The translations under genes were made by a program, and so were the position numbers. From assembly GCF_014672695.1 (NCBI RefSeq), contig NZ_CP053923.1, positions 1,135,574 to 1,140,704 on the forward strand: 5,131 nt of DNA, given 5' to 3'. Below the pieces are notes generated by a model. That model did not search any database. It was not told the DNA's origin and worked only from the letters and a program-made list of their open reading frames with translations. Source of the stretch: Defluviicoccus vanus (GTDB lineage: Bacteria > Pseudomonadota > Alphaproteobacteria > Rhodospirillales > Defluviicoccaceae). Position 1 is the stretch's first letter, and every line of letters starts with the position of its first letter. Below are positions 1-5,131 of this stretch, piece after piece.

Positions 1-591
1 CGCCCCCTCGCCGTCCGCGGTCGCGATCACCCCTGGGTGTCACGCGGCGGACTCAAGCTGGTGCGCGCACTCGATCACTTCGCGATTGCCCCTGCCAGCG
101 GCGTCTGCCTCGACGTCGGCGCATCAACCGGCGGCTTTACCGACGTTCTTCTCAGCCGCGGTGCGACACGCGTCTATGCCGTCGACGTTGGAAACAACCA
201 GCTCGCGTGGAAGCTGCGGCAGGACCCGCGTGTCGTCGTCCTCGAACGCACCAACGCCCGCACCCTCAACCGCGAGCAAATACCCGAACCGATCGATCTC
301 GTCGTCGCCGACGTCAGCTTCATCAGCCTGACCCTGGTGCTGCCGGCGGCGTTGGCGCTGACCGCCCCGGGAGCGCGACTGGTCGCCCTGATCAAGCCGC
401 AGTTCGAAGCCGGCCGCGACCAAGTCGGTAAGGGCGGCATCGTCCGCGACCCGGCGGTGCGGCAGCAGGTGTGCGAGCGGATCGAAAACTGGCTGGCAGC
501 ACAGCCCGGCTGGCAGGTCATGGGCCTGACCGAAAGCCCGATCACCGGCGCCGACGGCAACGTCGAATTTTTAATCGCGGCGCGGAAGTAA
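1..591 (+). CDS. tlyA: TlyA family rRNA 2'-O-methyltransferase (hemolysin A family), 5'-truncated by window edge
   Basis: This is the C-terminal 196 residues of a TlyA/HemA-type SAM-dependent methyltransferase, a family that 2'-O-methylates cytidines in 16S and 23S rRNA; in some bacteria this confers capreomycin sensitivity. The frame is open to base 1. Residues before the GTG at 37 already match the family (DHPWVSRGGLKL), so the GTG is internal and the N-terminal S4 RNA-binding domain lies outside the window. Visible FtsJ-like features, numbered from base 1: SRGGLKL with K19; SAM-binding loop DVGASTGGF at 38-46; AVDVG at 60-64; ADVSFISL with D104; IKPQFEAG with K132; and SPITGADGNVEFL with E189. 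Together these supply the K-D-K-E catalytic tetrad known for the family. The gene ends in TAA at 589-591 and converges on the TPR gene. The family assignment is firm; the exact methylated bases cannot be read from sequence. The haemolysin name is historical. Confidence 0.95.
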   Translation, partial: RPLAVRGRDHPWVSRGGLKLVRALDHFAIAPASGVCLDVGASTGGFTDVLLSRGATRVYAVDVGNNQLAWKLRQDPRVVVLERTNARTLNREQIPEPIDLVVADVSFISLTLVLPAALALTAPGARLVALIKPQFEAGRDQVGKGGIVRDPAVRQQVCERIENWLAAQPGWQVMGLTESPITGADGNVEFLIAARK

Positions 592-740
592 AGGCTGCCA
601 TCTGGGGCAGTGCGCTTTGTCCCCACTTAGCCCCACGACCGGCTGACGTGCGCCCGAAACGACCGGCCGTCTGCGTTTCCCCGGAGAAAAACCAGAGGCA
701 GCCATAACGACACCGGGGTCTTCTGCGTCCGCTATAGTGT
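592..740. repeat. Convergent intergenic gap with competing inverted repeats
   Basis: This 149-bp gap separates the stop codons of tlyA (plus) and the TPR gene (minus). I see no gene in it. GGCTGCC-A-TCTGG at 593-605 is complementary to CCAGAGGCAGCC at 692-703, giving 12 pairs with one bulged A. The segment AGGCAGCCAT at 696-705 is also perfectly complementary over 10 bases to ATGGCTGCCT at 766-775, inside the 3' end of the TPR gene. The two stems share the middle segment and cannot form together. No T-run follows either stem, so this is not a classical intrinsic terminator. A role in ending or stabilising the convergent transcripts is inference. Confidence 0.35.
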
Positions 741-2453
741 TTAAAGCACAGATTTACTTTGATCGATGGCTGCCTGTTCTTTTTCAAGTTGGGTCAACAG
801 TGCCTGGGCACTCCTCATAAGAGGGTGATTGATGGGCAGGCATGCTGCCATCCGCGGCAGTAATGCTTGAAGTGATTCATGAGCCTCGTCGGAGCGGCCG
901 AGGCCGTGGAGGATGCTGGCCCGCAGGGAGCGCGTGGTCAGCGTGTCGGGATGCTCGGCGCCCTTGACCCTCTCTTCGAGCGGCAGCAGTGCCTCGACGG
1001 CGTCGAGCGCTTCGTCGGAGCGGCCGAGGTCGCGGAGGATGCTAGCCCGCAGGGAGCGCGTGCTCAGCGTGTCGGGATGCTCGGCGCCCTTGACCCTCTC
1101 TTCGAGCGGCAGCAGTGCCTCGACGGCGTCGAGCGCTTCGTCGGAGCGGCCGAGGTCGCGGAGGATGCTAGCCCGCAGGGAGCGCGTGCTCAGCGTGTCG
1201 GGATGCTCGGCCCCCTTGACCCTCTCTGCGAGCGGCAGCAGTGCGTCGACGGCGTCGAGCGCCTCGTCGGAGCGGCCGAGGTCGCGGAGGATGCTGGCCC
1301 GCAGGCCGCGCGTGCTCAGCGTGTCGGGGTGCTCGGCGCCCTTGACCCTCTCATGGAGCGGCAGCAGTGCCTCGACGGCGTCGAGCGCCTCGTCGGAGCG
1401 GCCGAGGTCGCGGAGGATGCTGGCCCCTAGGTAGCGTGTGGTCAGCGTGTCGGGATGCTCGGCGCCCTCGACCCTCTCAAAGAGCGGCAGCAGTGCCTCG
1501 ACGGCGTCGAGCGCCTCGTCGGAGCGGCCGAGGTCGTGGAGGATGCTGGCCCGCAGGTACCGCGTGTTCAGCGTGTTGGGATGCTCGGCGCCCTTGACCC
1601 TCTCTTCGAGCGGCAGCAGTGCCTCGACGGCGTCGAGCGCCTCGTCGTAGCGGCCGAGAAAACTCAGTGCGGCCGTGTGCCAGTAACGTGCGGTAAGCGT
1701 CAATGACGCTGACGGGCCGAGGCGGCCACGCGCGGTAAAGACCGCGCGAAGGGCGAGACGCTCTGCCGAACGATAATAGCCAGCGACGAGGTTCAAATGA
1801 CATGAGTCGCACAGACGGACGACGAGGGTCGGAACGTCGACATCGACGCCGAACAGCGCTTCGAGTGCTGCTTCATCATCATCGAATTCAACTGCGTCCG
1901 CGCCCTTCGGGTCCTGCCGGTCGGCCTTGATTTCGATGATTTCCGCCAGGAGATACTGACGGTCTCGGTCATCGGGCTGGCACAGCACGGCTATGCGCGC
2001 GAATCGTTCGGCCTTGGCGAGGCCGGTGCGCGGCATCTGCGGCAGCGTCGAGAGATGATGGAGCGCCAGCTCATGGGTGATCCGCCCGATGTCCGACGCG
2101 AACGCTTCGAATCCGCGGATCAGCGCGCGAATCGCCAGGACTTCGTTGCCGTCCCGCCGTTCGCGCTCCATTCTCTCCAGAATGGTCGCTGGTGCGGCCG
2201 CACTGAGAGCCGTGACTTCCCGCTGCAGCGCTTCGATCTTGCGTATGTTCGCATCCCTGAGATCGGAGAGCGCCTTATTTTCAAGCCGCAGGTCGTCGAC
2301 GGTCCGGCGCATCAGCCGTCGCACCACCCATGTGGTCAGACCGATGATCGGCCCAAACAGGCCGACGATCGTCGACAGCTGCGACAGAGCGTCCAACTCT
2401 GCAAATTTCGCCCACGCTTGCTCAGCGAAGGCGAGTAGCGCCAAATCCGCCAT
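741..2453 (-). CDS. Membrane-anchored coiled-coil protein with kinesin-light-chain-type TPR array
   Basis: The 570-residue protein has four visible parts. Residues 24-45 (around STIVGLFGPIIGLTTWVV) form a probable membrane helix followed by a basic cluster RRLMRR, suggesting that the rest stays in the cytoplasm. Residues 51-85 look like a coiled coil. Residues 95-245 form a helical region with an acidic patch near 186-198. Residues 257-550 are TPRs of 42 residues each, with LGRSDEALDAVEALLPL and GAEHPDTL as hallmarks: units at 257-298, 299-340, 341-382, 383-424, 425-466 and 467-508, then a degenerate cap at 509-550. Such TPRs bind protein partners; no catalytic domain is visible. I chose the ATG at 2451-2453 because AGGGGG (2457-2462) lies just upstream and the sequence becomes protein-like there. 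The frame stays open to 2846, but that would run into livK. It is probably a scaffold or sensor; the partner is unknown. Confidence 0.85.
   Translation of the reverse strand: MADLALLAFAEQAWAKFAELDALSQLSTIVGLFGPIIGLTTWVVRRLMRRTVDDLRLENKALSDLRDANIRKIEALQREVTALSAAAPATILERMERERRDGNEVLAIRALIRGFEAFASDIGRITHELALHHLSTLPQMPRTGLAKAERFARIAVLCQPDDRDRQYLLAEIIEIKADRQDPKGADAVEFDDDEAALEALFGVDVDVPTLVVRLCDSCHLNLVAGYYRSAERLALRAVFTARGRLGPSASLTLTARYWHTAALSFLGRYDEALDAVEALLPLEERVKGAEHPNTLNTRYLRASILHDLGRSDEALDAVEALLPLFERVEGAEHPDTLTTRYLGASILRDLGRSDEALDAVEALLPLHERVKGAEHPDTLSTRGLRASILRDLGRSDEALDAVDALLPLAERVKGAEHPDTLSTRSLRASILRDLGRSDEALDAVEALLPLEERVKGAEHPDTLSTRSLRASILRDLGRSDEALDAVEALLPLEERVKGAEHPDTLTTRSLRASILHGLGRSDEAHESLQALLPRMAACLPINHPLMRSAQALLTQLEKEQAAIDQSKSVL
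891..1646 (-). repeat. Six tandem 126-bp direct repeats encoding TPR units
   Basis: Units begin at 891, 1017, 1143, 1269, 1395 and 1521, with exact 126-bp spacing and no indels; a seventh copy starts at 1647 and soon diverges. By my hand count neighbouring units differ at 4, 4, 9, 10 and 11 positions from left to right, so the units encoding the C-terminal end of the array are the most alike. Because 126 is a multiple of three, gain or loss of a unit would keep the frame. Unit boundaries are set at GGAGCGGCC for convenience. The array is a likely site of recombination, and of mis-assembly from short reads. Confidence 0.95.
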
Positions 2454-2456
2454 AAT

Positions 2457-2462
2457 CCCCCT
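2457..2462 (-). promoter_or_regulatory. Ribosome binding site deciding the TPR gene start
   Basis: The minus strand reads AGGGGG, ending 3 bases before the ATG at 2451-2453. The spacing is short, but the purine run is the only good Shine-Dalgarno near any candidate start. The alternative ATGs 10 and 13 codons upstream have none. Confidence 0.5.
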
Positions 2463-2531
2463 AAACCATGGCCGCCGAAGCATCCTGAGCATCACGTTGT
2501 GGTCATGAGTTCCAGGCCGTCTGCTTGAGCT

Positions 2532-2560
2532 GGCATAGCGCTCTCGGCATGCGTTCACAA
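2532..2560 (-). promoter_or_regulatory. Weak sigma-70-like promoter candidate for the TPR gene
   Basis: On the minus strand TTGTGA (2555-2560) and TATGCC (2532-2537) are separated by 17 bases. They match the consensus boxes at 4 of 6 and 3 of 6 positions. The site lies about 80 bases upstream of the chosen ATG. In GC-rich DNA such a match is easily found by chance. Confidence 0.22.
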
Positions 2561-2768
2561 TGAGCACGCGGAGCGTCTGCTGTTGGCGTTTCCCTCCCTC
2601 GCCCATGACGACCTCGTTTCTGTTGTCGTGGGGCCTCAGGACCGAACTGCTCGGCTTGATCGCAACGCGGATTGACGATGTCCTGGCCGGTGCCCCGCGT
2701 CTCCTTCGGCGCTGGACAGAAGACGATGCGACTGCCAGACCACACTCCCCGGCCTTGACCAGGATGCA

Positions 2769-2791
2769 GCGGCGGCCCGGCGGGCCGCCGC
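2769..2791 (-). terminator. GC-rich perfect hairpin downstream of livK
   Basis: GCGGCGGCCC and GGGCCGCCGC form a perfect 10-bp all-GC stem around a 3-base loop, 21 bases after the livK stop codon. No T-run follows on the minus strand, so it is not a canonical intrinsic terminator. Position and stability suggest that it ends transcription with help from a factor such as Rho, or protects the livK mRNA 3' end. Either would insulate the TPR gene from livK expression. Confidence 0.6.
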
Positions 2792-2812
2792 GATCCACAC
2801 GGGATGATTTGA

Positions 2813-3916
2813 CTACTTGGCGTAGTCGTAGGTGCCGTCTTTCCACTCGTAGACCACATAGGCCGGCTGCTTGACGTCACCTTTCGCGTCGAAGGAGATC
2901 GGCCCGAGCACGGTTGCGAAGGTATTGTCGTGCAAGGCGGCGATCACCTTGTCGGTATCGACGGAGCCCGCTTTGCGCGCCGCATCGGCCCAGGTCTGTA
3001 CCGCACCATAGGTATAGAGGGTGTAGCCCTCCGGCTTGACGCCCTTGGCTTCGAATTCCTTGACGATTTTGGCGTTGGCGGGGTCTTTGGCGGGATCGAG
3101 ACCGAAGGTCATCTTCGTCCCCTGGCCAAGCGGCCCGGTGATGCTCCAGTATTCGTTGGTCGCCAGCGCGTCGCCGGAAAGCAACTGGGTCGACATCCCC
3201 TGCTCACGCATCTGCCGGGTGATCAGCCCCGCTTCGGTATGGTAGCCGCCATAGTAAAGAACTTCGACGCCAAGGTCCTTGAGCTTGCTGACCAGCGCCG
3301 AATAATCCTTTTCACCCTTGCTGATGGTCTCGTAGAGGACTTCCTGGATGCCGCGCGCGTTCAGCTGCTTCTTGGTTTCGTCGGCCAGTCCCTTGGAGTA
3401 GGTCTGCTTGTCGTGAACGATGGCGATCTTCTTGCCGGCGTAATGGTCGGCAAGGTAGTTGCCGGCGACGACGCCTTGCTGATCGTCACGACCGCAGACG
3501 CGGAAGGTCGTCTTGCGGCCCGCCTCGGTCAGCTGCGGGTTGGTGGAGGCCGGTGAGATCTGGATCACGTTGCCTTCGAAGTAGACCTCGGAAGCCGGAA
3601 TGGACGAACTCGAGCAGTAGTGCCCGGCAACCAGCTTGACACCCTTGGCGACCACCTGATTGGCCACATCGCGCGCCTGCCGGGGATCGCAGGCATCATC
3701 ACCGACTTCGAGCACCAGCTTCTGGCCGAGGACACCACCCGCGGCATTGATGTCGGCCACCGCCTGCTCGGCACCGGTCCGCATCTGCGCGCCAAAGGTG
3801 GCGTTATCACCAGTCATCGGTCCGACGACGGCAATCGGAATGTCAGCACTCGCCACCCGCATCCCCAGTGCCAGGACCGAGGCCACGGTCAAGGCGAAAT
3901 GTCCGGCATATCTCAT
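2813..3916 (-). CDS. livK: Branched-chain amino acid ABC transporter substrate-binding protein (LivJ/LivK type)
   Basis: This 367-residue periplasmic protein captures leucine, isoleucine, valine or related amino acids and delivers them to the inner-membrane Liv permease. Residues 1-24 are a signal peptide ending ASA before D25, the likely signal peptidase I site. The mature part follows the type I periplasmic-binding fold: IAVVGPMTGDNATFGAQMRTGA at the start, DDACDP (C76), GHYCSSSSIPASEVY (C101 and the ligand-contacting serines), and FRVCGRDDQQG. C76 and C101 are 25 residues apart, the same spacing as the LivJ disulfide pair of E. coli. The ATG at 3914-3916 has GGGAGA 8 bases upstream. The gene lies downstream of livF and the DUF6867-type gene on the same strand, with a 170-bp gap. 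Length is normal. Substrate could extend to other amino acids, since this family is broad; the symbol could equally be livJ. Confidence 0.95.
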   Translation of the reverse strand: MRYAGHFALTVASVLALGMRVASADIPIAVVGPMTGDNATFGAQMRTGAEQAVADINAAGGVLGQKLVLEVGDDACDPRQARDVANQVVAKGVKLVAGHYCSSSSIPASEVYFEGNVIQISPASTNPQLTEAGRKTTFRVCGRDDQQGVVAGNYLADHYAGKKIAIVHDKQTYSKGLADETKKQLNARGIQEVLYETISKGEKDYSALVSKLKDLGVEVLYYGGYHTEAGLITRQMREQGMSTQLLSGDALATNEYWSITGPLGQGTKMTFGLDPAKDPANAKIVKEFEAKGVKPEGYTLYTYGAVQTWADAARKAGSVDTDKVIAALHDNTFATVLGPISFDAKGDVKQPAYVVYEWKDGTYDYAK

Positions 3917-3924
3917 AACGTCTG

Positions 3925-3945
3925 TCTCCCATCTCGCTTAATATA
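3925..3945 (-). promoter_or_regulatory. livK leader: Shine-Dalgarno and -10-like box
   Basis: GGGAGA at 3925-3930 is the Shine-Dalgarno of livK. Upstream of it TATATT (3940-3945) resembles a -10 box in a locally AT-rich stretch that stands out from its surroundings. No convincing -35 box is found at the usual distance. A private promoter would fit the need for excess binding protein over transporter, but this is inference. Confidence 0.35.
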
Positions 3946-4056
3946 TCGGGATTGATCCACAACATTTGTCGCACCCGCCGGCAGCGGCAGGACAGCCCCT
4001 CTCGTTTGCCCTAGATATTGTTTTCGCTCCAGTCGGAATCGGCAATTTATCAACAC

Positions 4057-4088
4057 AAAATTCCCGCGACCGGTCCCGACAACCGGTC
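4057..4088 (-). terminator. Possible intrinsic terminator at the end of the DUF6867-type gene
   Basis: On the minus strand GACCGGT and ACCGGTC (4068-4088) pair over 7 bases around a 7-base loop, starting within the stop codon of the small membrane protein gene. AATTTTG follows seven bases later (T-run at 4057-4060). The stem is short and the T-run weak and displaced, so partial termination between the transporter genes and livK is the most I would claim. Confidence 0.35.
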
Positions 4089-4460
4089 ACTGGGGTTGGC
4101 TTGGCACCGGCAACCGCTCGCGCCAGCCAACGAGACCGGCACGTTCATAGAGCCATGGGTATTGCGCAACCATCTTGCGGGCGCGGTTGATGCCGAAGCT
4201 CAAGGCGCTGATGCCGGCCAGGATTGCCAGGGTGATCAGCAGCCCTGGCAGGGAGAACAAGACGGAATGGAATAGGGCAAACAGCACGAAGCGCGTTCCC
4301 AACGCCAGCAGTAGGCTATAGGCGAAGACCTGCCACAGCGGCTTCCAGCCGACGGCGATCGCCTTACCGGTGATCCAGGCGGCCCCACCGGCCAGCAGTC
4401 CATTGAGAACAATGAAGGCAAGCAGGCTGGTGCCCATGACCGCTTGCGTGAATTCGCCGC

Positions 4461-4464
<4 letters not shown>
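4087..4464 (-). CDS. Small three-helix membrane protein, DUF6867-like, coupled to livF
   Basis: The 125-residue product has three hydrophobic segments at about 11-33, 44-66 and 70-92, and a polar C-terminal tail. The tail carries ARKMVAQYPWLYERAGLVGWRE, which I recognise from memory as typical of DUF6867 proteins that accompany liv genes in alphaproteobacteria; WKPLWQVFAYSLLLA in helix 2 also fits. The start is GTG (4462-4464), overlapping the livF stop by 4 bases (GTGA). A strong Shine-Dalgarno, AAGGAGG at 4471-4477, lies within livF. Translational coupling to livF suggests a role with the Liv transporter, such as an accessory or assembly factor, but no function is established to my knowledge. 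Gene reality is nearly certain; the family name could not be verified here. Confidence 0.85.

Positions 4465-5131
<667 letters not shown>

Larger units (their letters stand above)
2454..2812. other. 359-bp intergenic region between livK and the TPR gene, no convincing gene
   Basis: All frames here give compositionally odd, arginine- and proline-rich or low-quality translations with no recognisable domain. The frame of the TPR gene is open through the whole region, which can inflate that gene by 131 codons in automatic annotation. A short stretch in that frame (TLRVLIVNACRERYA, near 2530-2580) faintly recalls the first strand of a response-regulator receiver domain, but the acidic residues and the rest of the fold are missing. 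The region contains the hairpin at 2769-2791 and a weak promoter candidate at 2532-2560, both facing left. Confidence 0.6.

Noticed and set aside
37..39. GTG as the start of tlyA
   Set aside because: Conserved TlyA residues continue upstream to base 1, so the gene is cut by the window edge rather than lacking its S4 domain.
542..787. Small minus-strand frame across the tlyA-TPR gap
   Set aside because: It starts at a TTG inside the TPR gene, overlaps tlyA antisense and has no recognisable features.
879..1434. Two long plus-strand open frames with repeated protein units across the TPR array
   Set aside because: They are antisense images of the 126-bp repeats; an exact multiple of three keeps opposite frames open. 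The minus-strand translation gives canonical TPRs, while these give serine-, arginine- or valine/alanine-rich periodic sequence with no domain.
891..1646. CRISPR array or non-coding satellite
   Set aside because: The repeat unit is 126 bp, has no repeat-spacer alternation and encodes in-frame TPRs.
2530..2580. Remnant response-regulator receiver domain
   Set aside because: Only a short RVLIV-like strand is present; the acidic pocket, phosphorylated Asp and later motifs are absent.
2503..2880. Open frames on both strands in the livK-TPR gap (2503-2880 minus, 2560-2874 plus)
   Set aside because: They run into livK, have skewed composition, no domain and no good ribosome binding site.
2930..3556. 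208-codon plus-strand frame antisense to livK
   Set aside because: It lies wholly within a well-supported LivK coding sequence and resembles no known protein; high GC in third positions explains the open frame.

Overview
The window looks like a chromosomal segment of a GC-rich alphaproteobacterium. A Rhodospirillales-like origin is my guess, from the protein styles and from a DUF6867-type gene placed beside livF; no rRNA or other firm taxonomic marker is present. There are five protein-coding genes, two of them cut by the window edges. I see no tRNA, rRNA, CRISPR array, insertion sequence or phage gene.

Layout. (1) 1-591, plus strand: the 3' part of a TlyA-type rRNA 2'-O-methyltransferase gene. 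(2) 592-740: a short gap between convergent genes, with inverted repeats that could form two mutually exclusive stems. (3) 741-2453, minus strand: a 570-residue protein with a probable N-terminal membrane segment, a coiled coil and a C-terminal array of 42-residue kinesin-light-chain-type TPR repeats. Six 126-bp DNA units (891-1646) are almost identical to each other. (4) 2454-2812: 359 bp with no convincing gene; it holds a very strong GC-rich hairpin just after livK and a weak promoter candidate. (5) 2813-3916, minus: a LivJ/LivK-type periplasmic branched-chain amino acid binding protein. (6) 3917-4086: a 170-bp gap with a promoter candidate and a possible terminator. (7) 4087-4464, minus: a small three-helix membrane protein of the DUF6867 type. 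(8) 4461-5131, minus: livF, the second ATPase of the branched-chain amino acid ABC transporter, cut at its 5' end.

How the genes work together. livF, the DUF6867-type gene and livK read in one direction and form the distal end of a high-affinity branched-chain amino acid uptake (Liv/HAAT) locus. livH, livM and livG would be expected just beyond the right edge. livF and the DUF6867-type gene overlap by 4 bp with a strong Shine-Dalgarno inside livF, so they are probably translationally coupled. livK has its own leader and could be expressed separately, as is useful for a binding protein needed in excess. The TPR gene follows livK in the same direction but is separated by a hairpin and 359 bp, so I read it as its own unit. 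tlyA converges on it and is unrelated in function.

The most unusual item is the TPR gene. Its repeats are nearly invariant in DNA except at two codons per repeat, one of which changes at up to all three bases. This pattern resembles a recently amplified, possibly diversifying, protein-binding surface.
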